From NCBI RefSeq assembly GCF_002706425.1, contig NZ_CP017713.1, positions 124,001 through 188,000 of the forward strand: 64,000 nt of DNA, given 5' to 3'. Both the position numbers and the translations under genes were made by a program. A model generated the notes under the pieces. That model saw nothing but the letters and a program-made list of their open reading frames with translations, searched no databases and was not told the DNA's origin. This stretch comes from Loigolactobacillus coryniformis subsp. coryniformis KCTC 3167 = DSM 20001. Its GTDB lineage: Bacteria; Bacillota; Bacilli; Lactobacillales; Lactobacillaceae. Below are positions 26,341 through 35,018 of the stretch, piece after piece. Each line of letters starts with the position of its first letter. Position 1 is the stretch's first letter.

Positions 26341-27185
26341 GTAAAAAGAGAATCTTGTATAGTTCATTAATTTTATTAATTACGGCGGTCGTTGGATTGT
26401 CAGGCTACCAGTGGCAAAAGCAAGCGATTGGTTTACAGCAAAGACAGTTTCGCTCACCAATGGATCCAATTTTCTTAGTGCCTGGTAGTTCGGCCAATCA
26501 AAATCGATTTGATTCGTTAGTAACGTTACTAAATAGAGGTCGTTCTAAGCGTAGCCTTTTAAAAGTAACGGTCCAAACGAATGATCAATTGAAATTTAGT
26601 GGTCATTTACAGCCGGGGGACAAACATCCTTTTATTGTCGTTGGTTTTCAGAATAATCGTGATGGTTACGCCAATATTGAACGCCAAGCACGATGGTTCG
26701 GCATTGCTTATCGAAAATTAGCTACGATCTATCATTTCAACCATTTTTCGGGAATGGGTCATTCAAATGGTGGCTTAGTACTGACCTTTTTCTTGGAAAA
26801 GTATTTGCCTAAAAACAATACCGTCGATCGGTTAATGACGATCGCCTCACCATTTAATTTAGAAAGAAATACAACAAAAAAAACGCCGATGTTGAAGAAT
26901 TTGATTGCACATAAGGCTAACTTGCCCAAAAAGATGAAAGTCTATTCAATTGCAGGAACTCAAAATTATAAGGGTGATGGGATCGTTCCCTTCGTTAGTG
27001 TTGATAGTGGTAAGTATATTTTTCAAGATCAAGTCGCCGGCTATACAGAAATAATTGTGACCGGGGCAAATACCACACATTCCAATTTACCAAAAAACCG
27101 CCAAATTGTTCATATTATGCGTCAATATATTTTGCAGGAAGACAATTCAAAAACAGTAAGGCATAAGCAAATGCGGACACCATAG
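26337..27185 (+). CDS. DUF915 alpha/beta hydrolase, membrane-anchored
   Basis: 282 residues. An N-terminal hydrophobic segment (ILYSSLILLITAVVGLSGY) acts as signal or anchor. The catalytic triad is readable: nucleophile Ser in FSGMGHSNGGL (about 143), Asp in NYKGDGIVPFVS, His in NTTHSNLPKN. DUF915 proteins are cell-surface-associated hydrolases of lactic acid bacteria, in some cases lipases/esterases; the substrate is unknown. It overlaps the EIIC-like gene by four bases and ends the extended dlt operon. Confidence 0.8.
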   Translation: MSKKRILYSSLILLITAVVGLSGYQWQKQAIGLQQRQFRSPMDPIFLVPGSSANQNRFDSLVTLLNRGRSKRSLLKVTVQTNDQLKFSGHLQPGDKHPFIVVGFQNNRDGYANIERQARWFGIAYRKLATIYHFNHFSGMGHSNGGLVLTFFLEKYLPKNNTVDRLMTIASPFNLERNTTKKTPMLKNLIAHKANLPKKMKVYSIAGTQNYKGDGIVPFVSVDSGKYIFQDQVAGYTEIIVTGANTTHSNLPKNRQIVHIMRQYILQEDNSKTVRHKQMRTP

Positions 27186-27204
27186 AATACGTGAATGAGT
27201 AGAA

Positions 27205-27247
27205 AGCTGATCTCGATAAGGCTCGTCTTTGTCGGGGTCGGCTTTTT
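27205..27247 (+). terminator. Terminator of the extended dlt operon
   Basis: AGCTGATCTCGA pairs with TCGGGGTCGGCT (three G-U pairs) and is followed by five T. It is the first clear terminator after the one at 18194, supporting a single transcript from 18411 to 27185. Confidence 0.75.
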
Positions 27248-27312
27248 GCCACCCCTGCCTAAAAGCGGTAAAATAGGCAAGAATACAATGTAATAGTAGA
27301 GGGGATATTTAA

Positions 27313-28737
27313 ATGGCACAATATGAACGCGCGTGCACGTCGATTTTGGTCGGTAAAAACGCGAGCTTAGATGGCTCAACACTGATTGCACGTAACGATG
27401 ATACTTTTTTGCCCAACACACCACAGCGTTTCTTGGTCCATCCAGCGGTCAAAGGCCAGAAAAAGACGCTGACGTCTTATTTAAATGGCTTCAAAGCCGA
27501 ATTACCCGCTGACGCCTACCGCTACCAAGCGGTACCTAACGTTGACCTGAATAAGGAAGGCGTGTACGACGAAAGTGGCTTCAACGAGAAGAACGTTGCC
27601 ATGAGTGCGACTGAGAGTACTTATGGTAATGAACGGACTTTGGCCTATGATCCTTTGGTGGTTGATGGCATGGACGAAGATACGATGCAAACGATGGTTT
27701 TGCCTTATATCGATTCCGCCGTTGATGGGGTTAAGCGTTTAGGCGCGCTGATCAAACAATACGGCTCACCGGCTGGTAACAGTGTGCTGTTCAGCGATAA
27801 GGACGACGTTTGGTATATGGAGATCGTCACCGGCCATTTGTGGGTCGCCCAACGGATCCCTGATGACGCCTACGCTGTCGCAGCCAATCAGGTGGCGATC
27901 CAGCAAGTCGATTTTAACGATCCAGCTAACTTTATGTGGGCGGACGGCATCCAAGACTTTGTTGAAAGTCATCATTTGAATCCGGACAAAACCGGCTGGA
28001 ATTTCCGCCACATTTTTGGCACAGACACGGAAAAAGATCGCCATTACAATACACCGCGGGTCTGGTTTGCCCAACGTTATTTCAATCCGGAGATCGAACA
28101 AAATCCGGAAAGCTCTGAATTACCATTTATTTGTCATACTGACCGCAAAATTGGTGTCGAAGATATCGAATATATTCTCGGCTCCCACTATAATGAAACG
28201 CCATTTGATCCGTTGGGTCATGGCAGTGACGCTGACAAATACCGTTACCGGCCGATCGGCTTGAACCGCACGCAAAATTCGCACGTTTTGCAAATTCGCA
28301 ATGACGTACCAGAAGCACAAGCGGCGATCATGTGGATGGCGTTTGGTTATCCGGCATTCACCCCGTACGTACCGTTCTACGGTAACGCCAACGATACGGA
28401 TCCTAGCTACAGCGAAACCCCATTGAAATTTGATTTCAAGAGTGCTTACTGGATGTACCGTGCGACTTCTGTTTTAGTCGAAAGCCACCACAGCAAGTTC
28501 ATTGAAGCCAACAATGCTTACCTAAAGGATGCCCGCGAACAACAACGGCGTTTAATTGCTGCGACGGATGCCGCGGCAAAGCAGTTAAGTGGTGCGGCAT
28601 TAACTGACTATTTAACGAAGCAAAACTACGCCATGGTTGCGGATATGCGCCAGCGGACGATGGACTTCTTCGGTGAACTGATCATTGCTGGGTTAGATCT
28701 GTCCAAGTTAACGTTTGATATTGATAAGAATCTATAG
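27313..28737 (+). CDS. pepD: Dipeptidase, peptidase family C69
   Basis: 474 residues. The N-terminal nucleophile is Cys8 in MAQYERACTSILVGKNASLDGS, followed by TLIARNDD, the standard C69 (PepD) opening. These enzymes mature by exposing this Cys and cleave a wide range of dipeptides in the cytosol. The remaining signatures include GNSVLFSDKDDVWYMEIVTGHLWVAQRIPDD and VAANQVAIQ. Length is normal. AGAGGGG precedes the ATG. Single-gene unit with its own terminator. Confidence 0.92.
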   Translation: MAQYERACTSILVGKNASLDGSTLIARNDDTFLPNTPQRFLVHPAVKGQKKTLTSYLNGFKAELPADAYRYQAVPNVDLNKEGVYDESGFNEKNVAMSATESTYGNERTLAYDPLVVDGMDEDTMQTMVLPYIDSAVDGVKRLGALIKQYGSPAGNSVLFSDKDDVWYMEIVTGHLWVAQRIPDDAYAVAANQVAIQQVDFNDPANFMWADGIQDFVESHHLNPDKTGWNFRHIFGTDTEKDRHYNTPRVWFAQRYFNPEIEQNPESSELPFICHTDRKIGVEDIEYILGSHYNETPFDPLGHGSDADKYRYRPIGLNRTQNSHVLQIRNDVPEAQAAIMWMAFGYPAFTPYVPFYGNANDTDPSYSETPLKFDFKSAYWMYRATSVLVESHHSKFIEANNAYLKDAREQQRRLIAATDAAAKQLSGAALTDYLTKQNYAMVADMRQRTMDFFGELIIAGLDLSKLTFDIDKNL

Positions 28738-28744
28738 ATTTAGG

Positions 28745-28776
28745 AAAGAGTCGTATTTTTTGTGGCTCTTTTTTTC
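28745..28776 (+). terminator. pepD terminator
   Basis: AAAGAGTC pairs with GGCTCTTT around a loop rich in T, followed by a run of T. Confidence 0.75.
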
Positions 28777-28842
28777 GCGGCATTTTTTAGAAGTTTGTTT
28801 CTAAGTTAAAGGGGTATACTGGCTAAATTTCCGAGCGCTTTT

Positions 28843-28856
28843 TGTAAGCGCTTGAA
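28843..28856 (+). promoter_or_regulatory. cre site upstream of ackA
   Basis: TGTAAGCGCTTGAA matches the catabolite response element consensus TGWAARCGYTWNCA at 13 of 14 positions. It ends six bases upstream of the ackA -35 hexamer, the location from which CcpA activates ackA in Bacillus subtilis. Activation here is inferred from that parallel. Confidence 0.75.
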
Positions 28857-28862
28857 AAATAG

Positions 28863-28892
28863 TTGGAACTCCTTTAGAATTAAGCGTATGAT
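28863..28892 (+). promoter_or_regulatory. ackA promoter
   Basis: TTGGAA (28863-28868) and TATGAT (28887-28892) with an 18-base spacer, 47 bases before the ackA start. Confidence 0.6.
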
Positions 28893-28939
28893 CTGCGCAG
28901 ACGCGCGCGACAAGTTTCACGAAGATGGAGGAAATTCGG

Positions 28940-30145
28940 ATGGCAAAAGTATTGGCAATCAACGCCGGCAGCTCAACACTTAAATGGAAGTTGTTTGAGA
29001 TGCCAGCTGAAACCGTTGTGGCTTCGGGGATGATCGATCGCTTGGGTTTAGCTGACTCGGTGTTCACCGCAAAATATGGTGACGGGCAAAAGTTTAAACT
29101 CACTCGCGACATCAAGACCCACGATTTGGCAGCAACGTTATTATTAGAAGAATTAAAGGATCTCGGTATTATTGATCATTTTGAAGAAATCACCGGGATC
29201 GGCCATCGCGTGGTTGCTGGTGGTGAAGATTTTAAGGATTCTGTGGTTATCACTGAGCAAACGCTGAGCCGTATTGAAGCGCTGGCCGAATATGCACCAT
29301 TACATAATCCAACGCAAGCTTATTATATTCGTGTGTTCCAAAAATTATTACCGCGGGTCATTCAAGTGGCCGTTTTTGATACTTCATTATTTGCCGGGAT
29401 GCCGAAAGAAAACTATTTGTACAGTATTCCCTATGAATACTATCAAAAATTTGGCGCACGTAAATATGGCGCTCACGGCACGAGTCATCGTTATGTGGCG
29501 GCCCGAGCGGCGGAATTATTAGGCAAGCCGCTAAGCGAATTGAAGCTGATTACGCTACATTTAGGTAGTGGGTCATCGATCACCGCCTTTAATCACGGTC
29601 AAGCAGTGGATACGTCGATGGGTTTCACGCCACTGGCTGGGATCACGATGGCGACCCGCTCCGGTGACATTGACGTTTCATTGTTACCCTACTTGATGCG
29701 TAAATTAAACATTACCGATATGGCGGAAATGATCGATATTCTGAATCATAAATCCGGCTTGCTGGGCTTGTCGCAGCTGTCGCCGGATCAACGTGACCTG
29801 GAAGAAGCTGCCGCGACTAATAAATTGGCGCAGCAGGCGTTAGCTATTTTTATCAACCGGGTTGTCAAATACGTTGGTTCTTACGTGGCAACGATGAACG
29901 GTCTGGATGCACTAGTGTTCACCGCGGGTAGTGGCGAGAATGGCATTGAGTTGCGCGAAAACATCGCCGCACAATTACACTATTTCGGGGTTAAATTAGA
30001 TCCAGAAAAGAACCACGTACGCGGTAAAGAACGTGATATCAGTGCAGCTGATGCGAGTGTGACCACCTTATTGATTCCAACTAATGAAGAATTAATGATC
30101 GCGCGTGACGTCATGCGCTTGGGCCATAATGATACGGCGTTATAA
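28940..30145 (+). CDS. ackA: Acetate kinase
   Basis: 401 residues from ATG 28940 (GGAGG upstream; the frame reaches 28925 but without need). Interconverts acetyl phosphate and acetate with ATP. Signatures: VLAINAGSSTLKWKLF, IGHRVVAGGEDF, VAVFDTSLFAGMP, YGAHGTSHRYVA, LHLGSGSSITA, DTSMGFTPLAGI and VFTAGSGENG. Length is standard for AckA. Preceded by a cre site and promoter; followed by a terminator into which a group II intron has inserted just downstream. Confidence 0.96.
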   Translation: MAKVLAINAGSSTLKWKLFEMPAETVVASGMIDRLGLADSVFTAKYGDGQKFKLTRDIKTHDLAATLLLEELKDLGIIDHFEEITGIGHRVVAGGEDFKDSVVITEQTLSRIEALAEYAPLHNPTQAYYIRVFQKLLPRVIQVAVFDTSLFAGMPKENYLYSIPYEYYQKFGARKYGAHGTSHRYVAARAAELLGKPLSELKLITLHLGSGSSITAFNHGQAVDTSMGFTPLAGITMATRSGDIDVSLLPYLMRKLNITDMAEMIDILNHKSGLLGLSQLSPDQRDLEEAAATNKLAQQALAIFINRVVKYVGSYVATMNGLDALVFTAGSGENGIELRENIAAQLHYFGVKLDPEKNHVRGKERDISAADASVTTLLIPTNEELMIARDVMRLGHNDTAL

Positions 30146-30154
30146 AACAGTTTG

Positions 30155-30183
30155 GATCGTACTTCAAGGTACGATCTTTTTTT
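30155..30183 (+). terminator. ackA terminator, target of the group II intron
   Basis: GATCGTAC and GTACGATC form a perfect 8-bp stem around TTCAAG, followed by seven T. The intron begins two bases later, the typical insertion site for group IIC introns. Confidence 0.92.
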
Positions 30184-30184
30184 G

Positions 30185-32091
30185 GTGCGCCCGGCATGGG
30201 CGTCAACTAGGTGGTGAAAGTCCACTGCGGGCCGTAGTAGTCGGAACCGCTAGCCAAAGGCAAGGCCTTTATCGTGAGGTGAAGACTGAAGGAAGCCTGA
30301 TGAGCAAAGTACTGCACCGATGAACAAGAAGCAGCTATAAGGCCGGAAGTAACTGGATAAGGTGGCCAAACACACTGAAGTCCGATACTACCCGAAGTTA
30401 CGACAGTAAAGCTGACGGTGACATGGTACGAAAGTTGACGTTCTTACCCGGGGAGACCTGTACACACAATCCTGATTTTCTTAGGGAATACCCAAATGAC
30501 AAGGAAATATGAGTTCAAAGCAAGTCAGAAATGGCTGGTTAAGTGTACAGGAGTCAGCCGAGGTCATAGTAGTGGGTAACCATGAAGGACCAAACAATAA
30601 TAACTCATATTGCGACTGGAAGTGAAGACGATGCGAAAATCGCAGAAAACAGAACAAGCTGACCGCCAGCGGATGATAGGTCTGGAAGACCAAAGACAAA
30701 CTGGGGCGCGTAGTATCGCCTCCGGTGAAGGAGAAAAGATGAGTGGCACTCAGTTTCAAGCATTAGTTTTGGCCCGCAACAACCTGAATTTGGCTTATCA
30801 ACGTGTGGTCAGGAACAAAGGGGCGGCCGGAGTTGACGGTATGACCGTTGATGAATTGAAACCGTACCTGAAAGTACATCGCGAAGAATTACTCGCAGAA
30901 TTGGCCAATGGGACTTATAAACCGGCACCAGTCAAGCAAGTCTCAATTCCAAAGCCCAACGGTGGAACGCGTAAGCTTGGCATTCCGACCGTGATCGACC
31001 GGCTAGTCCAGCAGGCCGTGGCCCAGGTCCTTTCGCCGATATATGAACAGATCTTCGCCAACAATAGTTTTGGTTTTCGACCCCAACGCAGTGCACATGA
31101 CGCAGTTCAACAGGTCGTTCAGCTAGATAATGCGGGTTATCACTATGTGGTTGATCTGGATTTGAAGGCCTACTTCGATACGGTTAATCATGACATGCTT
31201 ATGAAGTTTCTCAAGCAGCGAATTAGTGACCGCTGGATACTACGGCTCATTCGCCGTTTTCTGACTAGTGGCACCATGAATGGGCAATTGTTTGAACGCA
31301 GTGAGAAAGGCACACCGCAAGGCGGGCCGATCTCGCCACTGTTAGCGAATATTTATCTCAACGAATTCGACCAAGAACTAGCTAGGCGCGGTCATGAATT
31401 TGTCCGTTACGCCGATGACTGCAATATCTTTGTTAAAAGTCCACGCGCGGGCCAACGAGTCCTCGCTAGTGTGACTCGTTTTCTCGAGCATGAGTTAAAA
31501 CTCACGCTCAATCAGGAAAAGACACAAGTGGTCGCCACCAACAGAATGAAGTTCTTAGGTTTTACGTTGGGCCACACTAAAGGCAGGGCTTTTCCCTATC
31601 CGGTGTGGTCAGCGAAGCAGCGAGTTAAACAAGCATTGAGGCGGCTGACTAAGCGTAATCGTGGTGTATCCGAAGACCAAATAATGGCAGAGATTCGTCA
31701 AAAGATGCGCGGTTGGTTGCAGTATTACAGCTTGGGTAGAATGAAGCGGTTCATCACGGAATTAGATGCGTGGCTGCGGTCACGTATTCGCCAGTACATT
31801 TGGAAACAATGGAAGAAAGCCAAAACTAGAGAGAACAACTTGAGCGGATTAGGATTTACGAAAGATGAAGCTAAGCTATCCGCTAACACGCGTAAAGGGT
31901 ACTGGCGGACAGCGCATAGTAAAACGCTGTGCCGTACCCTAACTAACAAAGAGCTGGAACGTCGTGGACTCATTAACTTGAGTCAGACGCTCCAGCAAAT
32001 TCAGAGTGCTTAAATTATTGAACCGCCGTATACGGAACCGTACGTACGGTGGTGTGAGAGGACGGTAACTTACAATTACCTCCTACTCGAT
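30185..32091 (+). mobile_element. Group IIC intron
   Basis: The 5' end GTGCGCCCGGCATGGG (from 30185) and the following CAACTAGGTGGTGAAAGTCC are typical of group II domain I. A maturase gene occupies domain IV. Domain V is recognisable near 32020-32060 (GAACCGCCGTATACGG... pairing with CCGTACGTACGG...), and a domain VI hairpin (GGTAA...TTACC) ends at about 32080. The 3' end is placed at CTACTCGAT (32091), uncertain by a few bases. Inserted directly behind the ackA terminator in the same orientation. Confidence 0.88.
30631..32013 (+). CDS. ltrA: Group II intron reverse transcriptase/maturase
   Basis: 460 residues from ATG 30631 (GGAAGTGA upstream). Reverse-transcriptase blocks: KGAAGVDGMTVDEL, VSIPKPNGGTRKLGIPTVIDRLVQQAV, FGFRPQRSAHDAV, VDLDLKAYFDTVNHD, GTPQGGPISPLLANIYLNE, and the catalytic VRYADDCNIF (about 260). 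The C-terminal maturase (GIIM) domain includes WLRSRIRQYIWKQWKKAKTR, the form seen in bacterial class C introns. There is no HNH endonuclease domain, again fitting class C. It looks intact. Confidence 0.94.
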   Translation: MRKSQKTEQADRQRMIGLEDQRQTGARSIASGEGEKMSGTQFQALVLARNNLNLAYQRVVRNKGAAGVDGMTVDELKPYLKVHREELLAELANGTYKPAPVKQVSIPKPNGGTRKLGIPTVIDRLVQQAVAQVLSPIYEQIFANNSFGFRPQRSAHDAVQQVVQLDNAGYHYVVDLDLKAYFDTVNHDMLMKFLKQRISDRWILRLIRRFLTSGTMNGQLFERSEKGTPQGGPISPLLANIYLNEFDQELARRGHEFVRYADDCNIFVKSPRAGQRVLASVTRFLEHELKLTLNQEKTQVVATNRMKFLGFTLGHTKGRAFPYPVWSAKQRVKQALRRLTKRNRGVSEDQIMAEIRQKMRGWLQYYSLGRMKRFITELDAWLRSRIRQYIWKQWKKAKTRENNLSGLGFTKDEAKLSANTRKGYWRTAHSKTLCRTLTNKELERRGLINLSQTLQQIQSA

Positions 32092-32243
32092 TGATTAAAT
32101 CTAACATTAAACGTAACTGAACGAATGACTATTTACAGCGCTGTTAAGCCGGATTGTGCTTATTTACAATCAACACGATAAAAGCGTTTCCACCACTTTA
32201 TTTGAACTAACATTAAAAAAACGCCACTAAAAGATTAATTTGA

Positions 32244-32260
32244 TGTTATAATTTCTAACA
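32244..32260 (+). promoter_or_regulatory. GlnR/TnrA box over the amt promoter
   Basis: TGTTATAATTTCTAACA fits the GlnR/TnrA consensus TGTNA-N7-TNACA perfectly. Its left half contains TATAAT (32247-32252), the likely -10, so binding would block the promoter under nitrogen excess. It lies 41 bases before the amt start. Confidence 0.82.
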
Positions 32261-32300
32261 TAAAATTCATTCAGCATTTAAATGAAGTGGAGGAGATCTA

Positions 32301-33599
32301 ATGAGTACAGCAAACACAGCTTTTATTCTGGTCGCCAGCATTTTGGTTTTATTCATGACCCCCGGCTTAGCCTTTTTCTATGGTGGCTTAGTTTCACGGC
32401 GCAATGTAGTCAATACAATGTTGTCGGTTTTCTTCATTTGCGGGATCGCAATTTTATTGTGGGTCGCGATTGGCTATGAATTAGCGTTCAACGGTGATAT
32501 TGGTGGTGTGATCGGTACCGTACATCACTTTTTCTTAACCAATCTTAATTTAAACCATGTGATGGCCAATGGGCTGCCGACTGGGGTGTACTTATTATTT
32601 CAAATGATGTTTGCGATTATTACACCAGCATTGTTTGTTGGTGCGATAGTCGGTCGGACTCGGTTTAAATTTTTGCTGTGGTTCATCGTTTTGTGGTCAG
32701 TACTGCTTTATTATCCGATGGTACACATGGTTTGGAGTGCAAATGGACTCTTAGCGCATATCGGGATGATCGATTTTGCTGGCGGCACGGTGGTGCATAT
32801 TAATGCTGGGATCACAGCGTTTGTACTCTCTGCTTTTCTGGGCCGGCGGCATAATTACGGGCAAGAACTGCAACATTATAATTTGCCGTGGGTGTTACTG
32901 GGAACGACGATTTTGTGGATCGGCTGGTATGGGTTCAATGCCGGTAGTGCTTTAGCGATGAATTCGGTGGCGTTGCAAGCAGCGCTGACGACAACGGTAG
33001 CGACAGCCACTTCAATGATTGCATGGATGATTTTAGATATCATGATCGTGGGTAAACCGACCTTGGTCGGCGTCTGTACGGGGACACTGTGCGGCTTGGT
33101 CGGAATTACGCCTGGTGCCGGTTACGTCACGTTGGCAGGTTCATTTTGGATCGGCATTTTAGCCGTGGCGGCTAGTTACACTTTTATCACGTTATTGAAG
33201 CCGCGAATCGGTGTCGATGATGCGCTGGATGCTTTTGGTTGTCACGGCGTTAGCGGCATCATGGGCAGTATTGTGACTGGGTTATTCGCGACAAAAACGG
33301 TCAATGAGACGATTCCGGAAAATGGTTTGTTTTACGGTGGCGGCTTTAAATTATTGGGCGCGCAGTTATTTGGCACCGTGGCAACAATTATTTTTGTCGC
33401 CGTGTTGTGCGTCATTTTGATCAGTTTATTGCGGTTAGTCGTCCCGATGCGAGTGGATGCGGCCGAGGAAGATCTAGGCTTAGATCAAGGCGAGCACGGT
33501 GAAAGTGTCGATTATATTGTTAAAGGTGATCGCGATATCCTTAATCATCAGGCCGAATTCCAAGGGCAGATGGCGCGGTTGCAGCAGCGGCATAAGTAG
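32301..33599 (+). CDS. amt: Ammonium transporter
   Basis: 432 residues with eleven hydrophobic segments in the Amt/MEP pattern. Diagnostic segments: MTPGLAFFYGGLVSRRNVVNT, FVLWSVLLYYPMVHMVWS-like loop with the first pore His region, DFAGGTVVHINAG, IGWYGFNAGSALAMN, and DALDAFGCHGVSGIMGSIVTGLFA with the second pore His. The C-terminal tail is cytosolic and acidic. GGAGGAG precedes the ATG. No glnK gene follows, unlike in many bacteria. A perfect GlnR box overlaps the promoter. Confidence 0.95.
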   Translation: MSTANTAFILVASILVLFMTPGLAFFYGGLVSRRNVVNTMLSVFFICGIAILLWVAIGYELAFNGDIGGVIGTVHHFFLTNLNLNHVMANGLPTGVYLLFQMMFAIITPALFVGAIVGRTRFKFLLWFIVLWSVLLYYPMVHMVWSANGLLAHIGMIDFAGGTVVHINAGITAFVLSAFLGRRHNYGQELQHYNLPWVLLGTTILWIGWYGFNAGSALAMNSVALQAALTTTVATATSMIAWMILDIMIVGKPTLVGVCTGTLCGLVGITPGAGYVTLAGSFWIGILAVAASYTFITLLKPRIGVDDALDAFGCHGVSGIMGSIVTGLFATKTVNETIPENGLFYGGGFKLLGAQLFGTVATIIFVAVLCVILISLLRLVVPMRVDAAEEDLGLDQGEHGESVDYIVKGDRDILNHQAEFQGQMARLQQRHK

Positions 33600-33635
33600 C
33601 TGTGGTAAAATGAAAATAAAAAAGGATACTGACTA

Positions 33636-34016
33636 ATGCAATTAAATCAACTACACCATATCGCAATCATCTGTTCCGACTACACTGCCAGTAAACATTT
33701 TTACTGCGATCTATTAGGTTTTACCCCGCTGCACGAAGTTAAGCGCGCTGACAAAGGTGACGTTAAGTTAGATGTTACCAATGGTAATTTGCAATTGGAA
33801 TTATTTATTAAAGCCGCCGCGCCGCAACGAATCAGTTACCCGGAAGCGCAAGGGTTACGCCACATTGCCTTTAAAGTTGCCGACGTTGCGGCCACCGTTG
33901 CGGAATTAAATCAGCGCGGCATTAAAACTGAGCCGATCCGCCAAGATAGCGAGACGGGCGCGGCGATGACTTTCTTTTTCGACCCGGATGGTTTGCCGCT
34001 AGAATTGCATGAATGA
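33636..34016 (+). CDS. VOC-family (glyoxalase-like) protein
   Basis: 126 residues with two beta-alpha-beta-beta-beta modules: LHHIAIICSDYTASKHFYCDLLGF and GLRHIAFKVADVAATVAELNQRG, ending FFFDPDGLPLELHE. Metal-binding residues would be His (LHHIAI), Glu (LELF), His (LRHIAF) and Glu (LELHE). It belongs to the YaeR/GloA2-like subgroup; a true lactoylglutathione lyase role is unproven. AAAAAGGA precedes the ATG. Confidence 0.85.
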   Translation: MQLNQLHHIAIICSDYTASKHFYCDLLGFTPLHEVKRADKGDVKLDVTNGNLQLELFIKAAAPQRISYPEAQGLRHIAFKVADVAATVAELNQRGIKTEPIRQDSETGAAMTFFFDPDGLPLELHE

Positions 34017-34023
34017 TCTTATA

Positions 34024-34053
34024 GATACTGTTATATACTGTTAGATACTGTAA
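34024..34053 (+). repeat. Three 10-bp direct repeats
   Basis: GATACTGTTA, TATACTGTTA and GATACTGTAA follow each other without gaps. A 10-bp period places each copy on the same DNA face. Confidence 0.7.
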
Positions 34054-34082
34054 ACTAGCTGCGTAAACGTGGTTAAAAAAGC

Positions 34083-34164
34083 AGATTATGGGCGGTATAG
34101 CAACGCTAGTTGAACGAGCCACTGTGTGTCTCTTATCGTCTAGCTAAGCTATACGTCATAATCT
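34083..34164. repeat. 82-nt nested inverted repeat
   Basis: Arms pair in order: AGATTATG/CATAATCT, GTATAGC/GCTATAC, GCTAG/CTAGC and ACGA/TCGT, separated by small internal loops and capped by an 18-base loop. It could be a miniature mobile element, a small RNA or a terminator-like structure. No T-run follows. Confidence 0.6.
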
Positions 34165-34348
34165 GGGCGCCTTTCTAACTGCACTCTGAATATTTTTGGT
34201 GGTCATTCCCCGCGACTGTCGGTATAATCATAGGTGTTACCAAAGTTTAAGATCTGCTGATTTGGCTGATAAAATAGGTTGAATGTTGTAAACTTAAATC
34301 AGGTGATGATCGAAGTTAGATGATCTATAGTAACGAGGGGGGAAAAAC

Positions 34349-34978
34349 GTGGCACTAGTGAACATACTTGGTATTGTGTTATGGCTGATCGTGTTGGCCT
34401 TTATCTGGTACACGATCCACAATATTCGTAGCCGTCGTCTGCGGCGTTTAGTTAAACACCAACGGAATTTTAGCGGTAAAGACTTCACCATATCCACGAT
34501 CTTGGTGCTTGTAGCAGCTTTATTGCTGGGAACGGCCAGTTATTTAACGTTCTTCCGCGACGTTGATCTAGAAGATCAATCAGCGGTAACACTGAAATAC
34601 AGTTATGAACCGTTAGTGATGACTGAGGTCGGCGGGAAGTTCTATGACGTTAAGGTTGAAAACGGCAATGGCAAGCAGCCGCAGCAGCATTACACGTACT
34701 GGGTAAAAGGCGCACGTTACCAAATTACCAGTAACAATGCGACGGTGGCAGCCGGCGCTAAACCAATCAACCTCACGGCAGCGAATTATCCATGGCCCCG
34801 TAAAGAATTAGCACGCAAAGATAAGCAATACGAACAGACCTTTGCGGCCACTTTACAAGCTACGTATAAGGAAACTTGGTTAAACGGTCTTGGCCTACGC
34901 GCTGGTCGTACGGCGACGCACTTTACCATTATTCGCGTACCAAACTCATCAGTAATTTATATGAAACCAGTAAAATAG
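34349..34978 (+). CDS. Membrane-anchored extracellular protein, unknown
   Basis: 209 residues from GTG 34349 behind GAGGGGGG. Two membrane spans (about 4-25 and 46-68) enclose a very basic cytosolic loop (RSRRLRRLVKHQRN). The remaining 140 residues should face outside; they are rich in Tyr, Lys and Gln and contain YTYWVKGARYQITS. I recognise this only as a lactobacillar hypothetical family. It shares a bidirectional terminator with the convergent P-type ATPase gene. Confidence 0.7.
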   Translation: MALVNILGIVLWLIVLAFIWYTIHNIRSRRLRRLVKHQRNFSGKDFTISTILVLVAALLLGTASYLTFFRDVDLEDQSAVTLKYSYEPLVMTEVGGKFYDVKVENGNGKQPQQHYTYWVKGARYQITSNNATVAAGAKPINLTAANYPWPRKELARKDKQYEQTFAATLQATYKETWLNGLGLRAGRTATHFTIIRVPNSSVIYMKPVK

Positions 34979-34984
34979 ATAATA

Positions 34985-35018
34985 AAAAAGTTGCCGGCAT
35001 CGCACGGCAACTTTTTTT
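34985..35018. terminator. Bidirectional terminator
   Basis: AAAAAAGTTGCCG pairs with CGGCAACTTTTTT around a loop of eight bases. It serves the membrane protein on the plus strand and overlaps the stop of the P-type ATPase on the minus strand. Confidence 0.88.

Larger units (their letters stand above)
34017..34348. other. Gene-free region with two ordered repeats
   Basis: It holds a 10-bp-period direct repeat (34024-34053) and an 82-nt inverted structure (34083-34164), listed separately. The remainder, 34165-34348, shows a possible promoter area (GGTATAATCA at about 34220) for the next gene and nothing else I can support. Confidence 0.5.
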
